Below, one piece after another: positions 45,855 through 57,269 of a DNA stretch of 64,000 bases. How positions within the stretch are numbered: position 1 is the stretch's first letter; each line of letters begins with the position of its first letter. Below the pieces are notes generated by a model that was not told the origin of the DNA, made no database searches, and saw nothing but the letters and a program-made list of their open reading frames with translations. The translations under genes were made by a program, and so were the position numbers. Source of the DNA: Heterocephalus glaber (lineage: Eukaryota; Chordata; Mammalia; Rodentia; Bathyergidae); contig NW_004624843.1 of assembly GCF_000247695.1 (NCBI RefSeq), forward strand, positions 4,827,036-4,891,035. The letters run 5' to 3'.

Positions 45855-46231
45855 CTGTCGGAGAAAGAGGGGCAGGTGAAGGGACCACGGCTGCAACGCG
45901 GGCGTTTCGCGGGCCCAGATGCCCCTGCCACCTGCGTCCTTGCCGAGCTCGGAGCGCGCGACTGCTCAGCGCGCATCCACCTGCCGTGGCTGCCCGCTCC
46001 TTCGGGGAGCCCCAGGCCTCCACTCCTTCGTCACTTGCCGAACTGGCCACACTGGACGGAGAGGCTGCACATGTGCAGAGGCCGGGGGACCCCCTGAGTC
46101 TGGGCTCCCAGGGCAATTCTCGGGGGACCCTGCTGCGTCCCTGCTCTCTCCGCTCGCCCCTGAGCGCAGCAGCCTCGCAGACCCAGGGCCCCCTCCCCTC
46201 GCCGGCCCAGCGTCCTCGCGACAGCACCCAC

Positions 46232-46321
46232 CTTCGGTGGCGCCCCGGGCTTGGCTTCGGAGGGCCGGAGCGAGAGTAGTGTGAGTAGCAGGGCGCAGGC
46301 GAGCAGCTGGGAGAGGTGCAT
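46232..46321 (-). CDS. NPPC: NPPC coding exon 1 (C-type natriuretic peptide precursor, residues 1-30)
   Basis: This exon encodes the first 30 residues of the CNP prepropeptide. It starts at the ATG at 46321 (MHLSQLLACALLL...) and has a typical secretory signal peptide: a short polar N-terminus, a Leu/Ala-rich core, and likely cleavage after ...RPSEA at residue 23. The exon ends in phase 0 after a Lys codon, followed by a consensus donor (AAG|GTGGGT, GT at 46231-46230). It matches the known NPPC precursor in start, signal peptide and exon boundary. CNP is a secreted paracrine hormone that activates the guanylyl cyclase receptor NPR2 and drives endochondral bone growth, oocyte meiotic arrest and endothelial signalling. 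A TATA box lies about 107 bp upstream of the ATG. A longer open frame continues past the donor, but it reads through intron sequence. Confidence 0.97.
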
Positions 46322-46427
46322 GGTGCCGCTGGGGCCGGCGGACGGGGAGCGGGCTGCAGGAGAGCGCGAGTCCCAGTGCTACGCGGCGCCAGCTGGGTGC
46401 GCTGTGAGCTCGCGGCTGCCCTCGCGT

Positions 46428-46434
46428 CTTTATA
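46428..46434 (-). promoter_or_regulatory. NPPC: NPPC TATA box
   Basis: TATAAAG reads on the minus strand about 107 bp before the NPPC ATG, which predicts a transcription start near 46400 and a 5' UTR of about 80 nt. It lies within an otherwise GC-rich promoter, as described for mammalian NPPC. Confidence 0.85.
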
Positions 46435-46448
46435 ACCCAACCTGCCGC

Positions 46449-46456
46449 TGACGTCA
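46449..46456. promoter_or_regulatory. NPPC: Consensus cAMP response element in NPPC promoter
   Basis: A perfect palindromic CRE (TGACGTCA) lies 14 bp upstream of the TATA box. It is a binding site for CREB/ATF factors, and this placement so close to the TATA box supports cAMP-responsive transcription of NPPC. Confidence 0.85.
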
Positions 46457-46460
46457 TCTC

Positions 46461-46487
46461 CCCGCCCACTCGGCGATCTGGGCCAAT
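46461..46487 (-). promoter_or_regulatory. NPPC: GC box and inverted CCAAT box upstream of NPPC
   Basis: On the minus strand a GGGCGGG-type Sp1 box lies at 46461-46467. CCAAT on the plus strand (46483-46487) gives an inverted CCAAT (ATTGG) for NF-Y. With the CRE and TATA box this forms a compact proximal promoter. Confidence 0.7.
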
Positions 46488-48169
46488 GGCATCGCGCGCG
46501 CGGGCACGCGGCCTCGCGGAGGGCCTGGAGGAAGCCGTGGGGGCTCCCCCGGCCCCCACCCCCATCCCAGCCCGGAGGACCCCGCGGCGCTGCGGGCTCC
46601 CTGGGGCTGCGCTCGGGGCTGCGGTCGGAGCTGCCCCGCGGCGCGTGCTCTCAAGCCGCAAGGCACAGCGCGCGGCAGCCCGCAAGCTCCGGTCCTCTCA
46701 GGGCAAGGTGCACCCGCGGGAGCCTCGCCACGCGCGCCCTACCCGGGAGGAGCGGCACCCTCGCTGCAGGTGCAGAGACCGGTTCAGGGAACCAAGCCAC
46801 CCAAGTCACACAGCCAAAAAGTTGGCGCTGCCAGGAATCCACGCAGACCCGCCTTGTCGCCAAACTTCCCCGGCCCCGGCAGGCATGGGCTGGCACGGCG
46901 CCCTCGCGTGTTCTTGCTCTTCAGGGCGGGAGCAGACTTCCAGGCCGTTAGGCTGGAGACGCGGAGGAGGGGCAGGGGCCCGGCGGGGAGGCGCAGGAAG
47001 GCCAGGTGGCGCGGGCGGAGGGGCTGCAAGTCTTCCACACTCGGGAGCGCGAGCGTCCGGCCAGCCCGCCGCTGGAGCGCAGCGGGGTGGGGGTGCGCGA
47101 GTGTGGGCCGCGCAGACGGCGAGGGCCTGGGATCCGCAGTCGGTGTCCGAGCGCCAAGTCCGGTCTGACCCGGGGTGGCTTCGAGGGCCTGCAGCCTGGG
47201 CGGCGCTGCAGTGCCCCGGCCCGTGCCCAGCCTGGCCTCCGAGAGCCGTGACGAGGCCCCCTTCGCGGTCTGGGCTGTCGAGGGCCGCTCATCTCTGCCG
47301 CTCTCGACGTGCTTTCCTGGGCTTGGACGTCTGGGCACTTCCGCCTCCGTGGAGAGCCGGGGATCTTGGGGACAGAGCGAGGGGCAGGGATCTGTGGCCA
47401 TTGCCGCCGCGCAGGACGGGGGTCGGGAGGAAAGGAACCGGCTGAGACCAGGCTCGGGGCAGCTCCCAGCGATGCAGGGGACCCGCGGGAGGCGGGGCTG
47501 GGATGGGCTTTCTCGGGGTAGCTGGGGTCTCCAGGAAGCCGGCGAACCAGGCGCTCGGGCTAGCTCTGGCAGCGGCCAGGTCCTGGAGCACAGGAAGAAG
47601 CTGGTGCCTCTGTCTTCTCTCCCGCCCTTCCCTCCTCCTTCTCACTCCTGCGCCCCAGTAGGAGACTCAGAGGGAGAGCTTGCGGGGCTTTTCCCTCAGG
47701 CAGTAATGCTGGAACGCGCTCTAGGTTTGGGACAGCAGATCCCAGCTCTGCAGGACCCCACCCCGCGCAGCACCCGGGATTGCCTTTCCTCCTCACGGGG
47801 ACACCAGGGAGTGATAGCGACTCTTTCATCTGGGGGAGAGGAAGAGAAGGAAGAAGGTCGGACCTTCCGCCGGCTGTGGAAATTCCATCTCCTTTCTGCC
47901 TGCTGGACAGAAGGGTGGTGCCGTCCAAACTTCTTAGAGACCGGCTTTACCTTCACCAGTTTTAAGAGCCACGCAAACTGACTCTAGAGTCAGGCACTGG
48001 GGCGTCGTCCGGGGTACAGAGCGACGTCCTCTAAAAGCCCTCCAAGAAGGGGAGGTTAGGAGCTTCCGGTGCTCATGGCTACCTCCTCTGGACGTCTGGG
48101 GGCTGGTCCTTCCTGTTTTCGTGTCCCTAGACATGCTTGGTGATGGTTCCTTTCTGTCTGATTTTTATT

Positions 48170-48305
48170 TTTTATTTTTTTTTTGAGACAGAATCTCACT
48201 ATGAAATCCAGAATGGCCTTGAACTCACTGTGTACCTATGCTGGCCTCAAACTTGTGGTGATCCACCTGCCTCAGCCTCCCGAGTGCTGGGGTACAGGCG
48301 TGTGC
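48170..48305 (-). mobile_element. B1 SINE
   Basis: Reads tttgagacagaatctcac ... cctcccgagtgctggggtac. Confidence 0.88.
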
Positions 48306-48309
48306 CAAT

Positions 48310-51300
48310 TTGGGGCAGAGGAGGTCCTGGAAGTGTTAGGTGCGGCGTAAGGCGTCCCTGGTGGGCTGTGTGCAGCCTCACTCCACAGGTCCTGCGCCGG
48401 GCTGCGGGGATCTAGAGGGAGAGAGAGGAGAGGTCCCGGTTCCCTGGGAGCTCCCTACTGGCCTGTGTTTGTGACCCTTTTCTCCCTTTCCCTCCGGAAA
48501 TCTGCTCCTTCTAGCCCTGACCCCAGAGGGCCTGGTGGGGACAGTTGACGCACTGGGTAGCTGAGGTGAGCATCCGGGACACTGTCCGGACTGCCCAGTG
48601 TTAAACTCTGCCTGACGGTAAAGGAGGGAGACAGGCCCCTGGGCCTTGGGCCTGGCAGCTCGGTAGTGAAGCCTGCCGTCCTCACATCCACTTGTAGCTG
48701 GGAGCACCCCTTCAGCTCCCTCAGGACCCACTGGAGAGGCCCAGCAGCCAAAGTGCCACCCCAAGAGACTCCTCTCCCAGCCCGGGCAAGCCAGGTGGGC
48801 TTCCTGGAGAGGGAAGTGTGCCAGGCTGGTGGGAGGCCCGGGAGGCCCGGGAGGGCCCAGCCCCCAGCCCCCAGCCCCCAGCCCCCAGCCCCCTCCAGCG
48901 GTGGGTGGCAACAGCGCCCCCTCCTGGCCCTGGGGGGCAGCGGCGGGTTCTCAGCCCCGCAGAGGAGGGAGGGCTGCTGGGCTGCCCATCTGCTTTCTCG
49001 GCAATTATTTCATCCCAGGGCTCCTTCCAGCTGCATAACTTCCCAGCGAGGACACGAACAGGCAATGAGCGGTTCCCGAGGAGGCCAGGCAGGGAAATTG
49101 CCGCGGGAGCCTAGCCAGGACCCATCTCTGCGCAGGGCCTTGGGTTTCAGCACCTGTAATTGGGAAAGGGCCGCCCTTGCCTCCTGGACGGGGGCGGGGG
49201 GACCTGGCGCAGGCAGCAGGAAGCAGCTGAGGCGGACAAGGGAAGGGAACGCACCGCACGTCCACACTCACAGGCGGGGGCCCAGGACCATTGGGTGGAG
49301 CAGGCCCTTGAGGGACAGAGGCCTGGCCAGGTCTCTGTGGCGTCTGCACCTACCAGCCTGGCCTTAGGAGAGAACTGGGAAAGGCAGAAATGCCGGGAGG
49401 GCTCACCCTCATGGTGCCAGGAGTCCTGACCCCAGGACTCCCCCACCTGACCCTTTCCCAGTGGCACTGCCATCACCTGCTCCAGATGGCCTGCATTCAG
49501 AGCTTAGCCCTCTTTTTTTCCCTTTCTTGTGGAAGAAGAGAAGACAGGTCCTCCACAGATAGGTTCTGGGGAGCAACTGCTCCCCATCTGGCTGTCAGCA
49601 GGCAGGTGAAGGGCAGGCATTGAAGCCAAGCCTGAGGAAGTGGGCTCAGAACCTCAACATCTGTCCGGAGCCTGTACTTGGCCCCTCGCAGAAGGAATCA
49701 TGCAATGGGCTCGCCAGGTCCTGGGGTTGCCAGTCAGCTCCAGGGACCCCCGGTTCTGTGTGCTCTGCACATCTATCCCGAGAGCTGTGGCCACTCACTG
49801 CTCCCTGGTGAGGGGTCATCTTCTGAACTGAGGATGCCAGGAAGCAGCAGCAAGAGAGACACGACTTCGCAGATGCTGACGAGGGTTGGCAGGGGGCTTC
49901 ACACAGGCGGAGAAGTGCTTCTAAGCCTGAAGTTCATAAATTATTTCAAAAACCATTATAGTGACCGTGAAGAGTCTCTGGGCCCGATGTGTGACATCAC
50001 ACAACAAACCTGCCCCCTGGGATTGCCCAGCAAGTTCCCTGGTGGCACAGCCTGGCCTTGACAGGGAGGAGTCCTTCCCCCCAGCTGCCCGCTGTCCGCT
50101 GTTCAGGGGACTCCTGCTTTGCCTAGTGGAGAAATCGTCGAGGGAGGAAGCCCTAGCTCAGAGTTGAGTAGGGTCTGGACTTCCTGCCAAGCAGCTGATC
50201 AGGGGTCTTGGTCTTCACAGAGGTGCTCTAGGGCAGACGCTGTGTGGTGCAGACCCGTGTCAGCAGATGTTGCTACCTGGCATCTCTCCCCAGTGGAGGA
50301 GCTGAAATCCCAAGTGCCCGCTTTCCCAGGGGTCCTTGCTGCCCACACTGGGGCAGGTGACCCGGTTGGCCCAGTCCCAAAGCATCAAGCCTGGCTTTCC
50401 AATCGAGTGCCACTGTCTCAGAGAGACCCTTAGCCCCTGAACGGTCCCCAGGGAGCCTGTGCCCTGGATGCCCGTCCTTGACCTGTCTCAGTTCACCCTT
50501 GGAACAGTGGGTCTGCCTGAGCCCCGCCCCAGCCCTGTACACAGGTGGGGACATCTGGGACCACCCTGGCTTCTCCCCTCAGTGATGGGTGGCAGGGCGA
50601 AGGGGACAATGCGTGGGGAGGCGAGCTTGGGGGACCAGGTGGTTCTGCTCCGGAAACAGCAAAGCGAATCCTGAGAATTGAGTCCAGGCTGACTGAGCAA
50701 GTGCTGTTGTCTTTAAAAATCATGTTTTAAATTATTTGATGGGGATGATTAAAGGTCTTGTGCTGCCTCTATAGAATTAGATACTTCCTGAGTTAGACAG
50801 TTCCTGGAGCCCTCGAGGAGGTGAAATGCGCGCACCATATGCTCATCCACATGACTGAACTAGGCAAATATTTCTAACTTCAGCACCTCTTACCCCATCA
50901 GATCCAAATGTGTTTCTCAGGGTGAGCAGGCTGAGCTCAGGCAGTCATCGAGGCCAGGGAGGAGCTCTCAGAAAACCCAGGGGCCAGTGGTGGCTGAGCT
51001 GCAGGAGGCCATGGGGGACCTCAGCCTGCGAGCAGAGCTGGGAGATGCGCCTCCTTCAGAGTCACTCCTTCCCATGACCCCTGGACCTGGCTCCAGCCCT
51101 CCAGCTGCCACTGTGTCTGTGTCCTTGGTTTCCTGTCTGCCTTAGGCTGCAGAGAGCAGGGTCTCACAGGGGCTGCGGAGCTAGGGTTGCTCCCCAAGAG
51201 CTTTGGGGGTAAAGCCCCTGAAGTAGGACGGGTGATCATTGAACTCGGTTTCTGGCTGGTAGGCTTGGCTAGGAATGGGAGGCTGGCAGGACCTTCTCCA

Positions 51301-52845
51301 GAGTGACAGGGGCTGAGGAGCCCTGAGGCTGTGCTCACCCTGAGGGAGGCCCTGGCAGCTTCAGCACTGAAGCCTTGCAGCCCCACGGCTCCCTGAGCAT
51401 GTCACCATCACAGCCCTGACACCCCTAGGGCTGCCTTCTGTCCCCTATCTTTTCTCAGGTGACTCCTGGGTCTACCTCCAGAGCCTGGCTCCCCAAGTCT
51501 CAGCGAAAGCAGAGACCAAATACACAGCCCCCACAAGGGCTCCAAATCTGCCCTCAGCCAAGGCCAGGCGCTGCAGGCTGCCCAGTGAGTCATGGGACAG
51601 GGCCGGCTGCGCGGCCTCGGTCCCTGCGAGGACATCTGCTTGGAGCACAGCTGTCTGCACCCTGCGAGAGCCTCCCGTGGGAATGTATGCCGCTTGGCAG
51701 ACAGCCGGACGCAGCTTCCGAGCCACTCGCGGCACTCAGAGTTCTGGGGCCTTTGTCAATCTGTCAGCAGCCTCGGCTCTGGGGCCTCACTGGACCTTCT
51801 TCCCATTCCTTCCTATTCGGTTTCTGGGAGGTCTGGGCAGGAAGGGGCCAGCTGGGTTGGGAGTGCTGTGGCCTGAGGAGTGGAGACTCCAGTGCTGTCA
51901 GGAAGGCAGCTCCCCCACTGGCCCACATGCATTAGAGGGTAGCCCTGTGTCTTCAAGGTCCAGGGCAGGGGCGAGAGGCTGGGAAAGGCGCTGCCCCTGG
52001 CAGTTATCTGACCCAGGGGGACTTGCCCAGCAGCGATGAGCTCATGGGCACAAGCACAGAGCCGAGTGGTGACAGGAAAGGCATGGCAAATGTTCACTGG
52101 GGGCCTGGAGGCTTGGCCTTTCACATGAGCTCATGAGAGAGGATGCTGTCCAGGCCTCGTCAGCCCGGAGCCCAGCAGCTGCTCCTGTGCCTCTGGGCCC
52201 TGCCCCAAAAACACCTCTGGCACTTGGAAGCCTCAGGCTGAGCCCAGGGAATCCGGCACTGAGCTGACCTGAGCAATGTCACACTCACTTGGGCAGAACC
52301 ATGAACACTCCTTTTAAAGTCGGTCTCTTTGGGGGATGGGTATAGAATATTAACCCAACGTTAGGGTGCGTGGTAGAAATGTCAGACTAACAGCAAAATA
52401 TACAATTACTGTACCTCCAGCTCTGTGACCGAACCTGCCTGTACTCTCCCAGGTTCTTGGGCCCTCCCAGCAACTTCAATGTCTAATTGGCATGGACATG
52501 CACGTAATAGCTTGCGATCAGCTTTTTCATTTAATATTATTTTATGTAATCTTTTTCCATGGAACTGCATGGTTGGGAAGGCAATAGTCCACCATCAGGA
52601 TTTGGGTTTAGTGTCACGAGTAAAAAATATCTCTAAACACATAGTTTCTTGTTTTCTCCCCTCAGCCCCCGGGCCCAAAGTGCTTGAGAGAATTTGGAAG
52701 CAGGAGAGCTCGGTAGCCCTCCAAGTGCCCAAGGTCAAGGTGTATAAGCAGGTGCTTGCCTGGTGGCCTCTCCAATACCTCCACTACTGCTGCATATCTG
52801 TACTCACCAGGGACCCTCAGAGTTGCTATGCTAAGGACTGTCTTA
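48310..52845. other. Unique intergenic sequence upstream of NPPC
   Basis: About 4.5 kb almost free of SINEs, with the CAGCCCC minisatellite. AT-rich islets at 49930-49980 and 50710-50800 could be conserved elements. No gene model. Confidence 0.5.
48858..48892 (+). repeat. CAGCCCC minisatellite
   Basis: Five perfect 7-bp units, preceded by a doubled ggcccggga. Confidence 0.95.
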
Positions 52846-52849
52846 ACAT

Positions 52850-53000
52850 TGTGTTTTTAGACAAGATCTCGCTGTGTACTGCAGGCTGGCCTTGAACTCA
52901 CTATGTAGCCCAGGCTGGCCTTGAACTCACTGCGATCCTCCTCCTTCAGCTTCCCGAGTGCTGGGACTGCATGGGTGGGTGCCACCATGCCCAGCCTTTC
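52850..53000 (-). mobile_element. B1 SINE
   Basis: Near-intact with the internal duplication (gtagcccaggctggccttgaactc after a similar segment). Confidence 0.92.
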
Positions 53001-53001
53001 G

Positions 53002-53084
53002 TTTTTTTTTGGTACCGGGGATTGAACTCAGGACCTTTCGCTTTCGAGGCAGGCGCGGTGCCACTGAGCTAAATCCCCGGTCGC
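53002..53084 (-). mobile_element. ID-type SINE
   Basis: Complete element directly after a B1 of the same orientation. Confidence 0.9.
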
Positions 53085-53395
53085 TCAGCTTTTCTTAACT
53101 ATTAGCAGATTGTTAAATGCTTGGGATGCTCTTATTTCTCAGGTTTGCCATGGCATTTTCTTCCCCTCCATTGCTCTTTATGCTTCTAGATGTTTACAAA
53201 TTCAGAGTATGTATCATATTTATAGTTTCCTGCACTTCTCTTTCATCACGGGGGGGGGGGCGGTCAGCTGACTCCGGTCTTTGTCCCCAGAGGACATCTG
53301 TGCCTGGAAGGCAGTGATGTGGGCCACACTGTATTTTGCTCTCCACTGCTCCCCAAACCCATCTTGGGCTGTGTAGAACATAAGTGTCTTCCCCT

Positions 53396-53497
53396 TTTGA
53401 GTCAATCTTGCTATGCAGTACAGGCTGGCCTTGAAATCGCCCCGATCGTCCTGCCTCAGCCTCCGGAGTGCTGGGATTACAGGTGCACCGGGCATTT
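53396..53497 (-). mobile_element. B1 SINE
   Basis: Reads tgctatgcagtacaggctggcc ... gtgctgggattacaggtg. Confidence 0.88.
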
Positions 53498-53819
53498 TAG
53501 CCAATGTGGTGCAGATGTGAAACTGAGCTTGGAACATTAGGGAAGACACTCGGTCATCTGCTGTGAAGCCCAGGTGGGTCCCGACACTGGCGTCTTGGTG
53601 GGTGCGTGAGCACGCACTTCCACAGTCCTCTCTTGTGGCTTTTCAAGTAGTTGTGTGTCACACATGTGTGTGTTTAACTTCAACCCATCTGGAACGTTTT
53701 GTGGCAAATGGTGAGCAAAGATCTGCTATTCACAGCCCATTACTGCCCATGTCCCATATGAATGTGGTGAGCATGGTTTCTCTCATCCTTGTGTGTTTTC
53801 TCGATTCACAATTCAGTCC

Positions 53820-53925
53820 GCTCAAATAAACGCACCTACGCCGCGCTGGCGCTCCGACCACAACTGCGCATGCGCTGTAGCGCCCCCCCCGCCCCCGCCG
53901 CCTCTCCCCCTCCTTTGCCTTAGAA
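53820..53925. promoter_or_regulatory. Short CpG cluster with perfect NRF1 site
   Basis: TGCGCATGCGC at 53865-53875 is a perfect NRF1 palindrome, inside about 100 bp with many CpGs and a C-run, between AT-rich L1-like sequences. No gene starts here that I can see. Confidence 0.45.
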
Positions 53926-53929
53926 TTTC

Positions 53930-54130
53930 CCCAACAGTTGTTTATCCGTGTCAATGTTATCACTTTACAAACTTTTATAATATTTATTGTCATTTCAATT
54001 AGTTATATTTCATTTTCATGTATACTCTTATTATGGATTTGTAATTTTATTGCATTGTGGTCAGAGAATATACACATACTATTTATGGGACTTGAAATTT
54101 GCTGCGATGTTCTTTGTTCCTGAATGTTAA
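53930..54130 (-). mobile_element. Ancient L1M-like fragment
   Basis: The text ttttattgcattgtggtcagagaatatacac is a hallmark of the antisense strand of L1 ORF2. Confidence 0.6.
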
Positions 54131-54424
54131 GTCCCTGAATGGATCAGTGGCAGAACTGAGTTCCAGCTGTAGGGGGTTCCACGGGGTGCCGGGAGGTCTC
54201 ACTGGAGCTGATAGAGGGAGGCTGTGCCAGTAGCACCACGGCTCCCAATCTTGGCCTTTGCTAATCTAGCAGGTGAGAAAGGCGCTCTGGGCCTCATGGA
54301 GGCGGGGGTGGTGATGCTGTGTGGCTTCTCTTTCTTTCCCTCTTCCCTTGGTTACCAGTCAGCTTGAATATCTACTCATGAGGTCACTGGGCACGTGCAA
54401 ATCTTGATCAATAAGCACTTTATA

Positions 54425-54775
54425 TCTGTCTTAGTCACTTTCCTCCTTGCTGGGAGAAAATTCCCCACACCCACAACTATAAGGAGGGGAGGTTTATTTT
54501 GGCTCACGTTCCAGTCCAGAGTCTGCCGGCTCCAAGCAGGAGGCATGGCACGGGGCCTGGCAAAGGACAGCTGCTCATGGCCTGGGGGACCGGAAGCAGA
54601 GAGAGGGAGGGAGGGAGGGGCTGGAAGGGAGAACGAACTTCCAGGCCACGCCCGCAGCGCTGCTTCTTCCCGCAGGCCCCGAGCCCTCGCAGCGAGTCGG
54701 CCACAAACCCCTGGCTCAGATGGTCCAGTGGCCTTCTAAGGTCCTCCCTGTAATCCCATGACAGTTTAGGAGCCA
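54425..54775 (-). mobile_element. MaLR-type LTR
   Basis: It begins tcttagtcactttcctccttgctgg and ggaggtttattttggctcacgttcc, the reverse-complement end of an MST/MLT-like LTR, and runs to the tccctgtaatcccatgac segment. Confidence 0.6.
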
Positions 54776-54789
54776 TCTAGACTTAAACT

Positions 54790-55440
54790 ATGCCAATATC
54801 CATCACTCTTCTCCCACTGAAGTATTCCTTTTTCCCCTAACTGATTTGTAAGAGTTATTTGTATATCAAGAATATTATCTGTTCGCTTCTCACATGTCAA
54901 AATGCTGTTCTAAGTTTCTGCCTTGACTTTTAAATATAGGTGAACATCATATGGAAATTTCATTTTTTATATAGTTAAATCCATCAAGTTTTTAAATGGC
55001 TTATAGCTTTGCTGTCATTTTTAGAAAGGCCTCTCACTTCACCTCCCAAGATTAAATAAACCTTCACCTATTTTTTTTAACCTTCACCTATTTTTCTATT
55101 ACTTATATTGAGTTTTATGCATGTCCTGTGTGCATTTGTACTTTTAATCCATCTGGAATTTATTAAGGTGTGAAGTAGGGATCCAGCTCTATTTTTTTTT
55201 TAACATGGAACATTTTAAAACAGGTGTTCCCAATCACTTACCACAATCACTTTTAAAAACTCCAAATAAAGTAAAGGATCTAATTTTAGATAATATTATT
55301 TCCTGGTGAAGCCTCCTGGCTATAGCAATTGACAAAATGTACTCTCAAATTTAGTAATTAAATATTTTAACTCCTTTATCTGGTTATTTAATTTAAGAAA
55401 GTTTTATCCAGAACGAATGATTTTTAAAATTACTGATTTT
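54790..55440 (-). mobile_element. Ancient L1M-like fragment
   Basis: Hallmark antisense L1 text includes gagttatttgtatatcaagaatattatctg and ttaatccatctggaatttattaaggtgtgaagtagggatccag. A short tandem duplication (aaccttcacctattttt, twice at about 55062-55098) lies inside it. Confidence 0.7.
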
Positions 55441-55911
55441 TGGCTTCTTTTCCTGGCAGTACTTAGGTAGTGGCCTTTGGCATTTAATAAGGCCCGGCAC
55501 GCTCATGGCAGTAAACCCCACACCCTAGAAGCGCCTTTTCACAGTCTCCAGCAGCCTCTGTGAGTAGGAGTTCAGAATGATGAGCATCCAGCTTATCCAA
55601 GAAGTGATACCAAGTCATCAAAACACAATTTGGCAAGAAGGAGGAGCAGACTCCAACTGTTTTACTCCATTTGGAAATATATCTGATCAGTGTCTCTCTT
55701 TGAAGCAAAAGCAGCCTGGAGCAGGGACTTGTGGATTAAGGGGAAACCTCAGAATTTTGTCAGGAATTGGGCTCAGATCCTTACCAATCTCTGTCCCCAG
55801 AGTCCAAGGCCAAGGAAAGTGTTTTAGTGAAGGAGATAAATGGTTTTATACACCTAAAGTCTCCTGATGAAAGGAACAGGAGAGGGCCCCAAGTGTGTGA
55901 GTGAGAGGGTC

Positions 55912-56290
55912 TGCCCTAGTTGATTTTCTGCTGCTGTGACAGAATACTGCAGACAGGGTAATGCATAAACAATACAAGTTCATTTGTGTCATGGTTCTCA
56001 AGGCTGGGAAGTCTACAATGGAGAGGATGATCTGGTGAGGGCCTTGTTGCTGTGCCTCCTGTAGGAGGGAGAGAGAGGGAGAGAGAGGGAGGGAGAGGGA
56101 GGGAGGGGGACAGGGTGGGGGGGGAAGAGATCAAACTCCTGGCCTCGAGCTCTTACCACTGGCATGAATCTGTCTCCAGGGTAGAGCCCATGACCTAAAC
56201 ACCTCGCCTCAGGCCCCACATTCCCAAACTTTTCCCAGAGGCACTCGGAGCACAGCAGGCCCTGCTGCTCACAGGGACCCAAACAAGGGT
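55912..56290 (-). mobile_element. MaLR-type LTR with internal GGGA expansion
   Basis: It begins ctagttgattttctgctgctgtgacagaatactgc followed by atgcataaacaatacaagttc and catggttctcaaggctggg, and ends with acctaaacacctcgcctcaggcccc. A purine repeat at 56062-56128 lies inside it. Confidence 0.6.
56062..56128 (+). repeat. GGGA-rich purine repeat
   Basis: (GAGA/GGGA)n followed by a G-run, inside a MaLR LTR. Confidence 0.9.
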
Positions 56291-56443
56291 GAATGTGCTC
56301 TGCAGCACTGAGGTAGAAGAAATGTCACTTTTTTTTTCTATTTTTCTAAGTCAGATGAGATGTGGCTCAGTTTTCAGTGGTCTTATCCATAAATGGTTGA
56401 TTTTATTGCTTCGGGGAGCCACAACTCCACCCTACAGTTTCCC

Positions 56444-56490
56444 GAGTGTGTGAGTGAGTGTGAGTGTGAGTGTGTGTGTGTGGGGGGGGT
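56444..56490 (+). repeat. (TG)n/(TGAG)n repeat
   Basis: tgagtg units followed by pure TG and a G-run. Confidence 0.9.
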
Positions 56491-57197
56491 GGAGTCAGGA
56501 TCTTGGTGACTCCTGGTGTGGGGCTGGGGAACTTTGGTAACAGGACTGCTTTTGTGACTGAAGGCACTCATAGGGGATGGGGACAGGAAGCTGGGGGCAT
56601 AAAGAGGGACCCTGGACAGGACCATGAGCCACTGCAAGCAGACCCCCACAGGACCACGGCCAAGCAAGCAGAGAAAGAAGGGAGTGGATGCAGGGGCAGA
56701 GGGGCGGGTAAGGAATAATTGCACAGAGACTTAGGGGAGTCCCAGAAGGACTTCAGTTAGCACTGTGTCTTGCTTTACCCTAGTCTAGAGGATCCAGTTC
56801 CCCACCCTGTCTCCTGGTCACTGAGCAAGCTGGCAGCCTTTGGGCTCTGCTGAGTGTGAAGGGACAGGCCATGCTGCCCTGGGGCCCTGTGCTTTCGGGG
56901 ACCCCCAGGGCACAATGGAGTCAACCCTTCTTGTGGTCACTTGGGAGACCACTGAGCACTGCACTGAACTCCTTGGCGAGTGGCAGCAGCAGCGCCACAA
57001 GGCCTGTGCTCCTGCGGCCCTGCTGCAGTAGTCTCCGAGCTTTCCCTGTGTTCACCAGGGTCCACAGACCCAGGGAGCCAGGCCCAGGACACAGGCCTCC
57101 CAAGCTGGAGGGTGGAGACGGGGCTCGCTGTGAAAAGTCACTGTAGCTGCTCCAGTGCTTTGGAGCTAATCACAAGAAACCTCCTTTGGAAGAAAAT

Positions 57198-57262
57198 TTG
57201 GGCCTGGTGTGGTGGTGCAAGCCTTTAATCTCAGCATTCAGGAGGTGGAGGGAGGAAGATTA
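57198..57262 (+). mobile_element. B1 SINE, 5' half only
   Basis: Reads ctggtgtggtggtgcaagcc ... aggaggtggagggagg; the 3' half is missing. Confidence 0.78.
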
Positions 57263-57269
57263 AATATAT

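Larger units (their letters stand above)
45380..47560. other. CpG island covering NPPC promoter and both coding exons
   Basis: The sequence is strongly GC-rich with frequent CpG from just downstream of NPPC coding exon 2 to about 1.1 kb upstream of the promoter. Long open frames in both strands here are by-products of the low stop-codon density in GC-rich DNA. The part upstream of the TATA box (46500-47560) could also start divergent plus-strand transcripts, but I see no gene model there. Confidence 0.8.

Noticed and set aside
45781..46685. Long minus-strand open frames overlapping NPPC in other frames
   Set aside because: They run through the NPPC exons, intron and promoter in the wrong frames; shadows of GC-rich DNA.
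46486..47445. 319-codon plus-strand open frame upstream of NPPC
   Set aside because: It lies in a CpG island where stops are rare, is Arg/Gly/Ala/Pro-rich without domains, and starts within the NPPC promoter.
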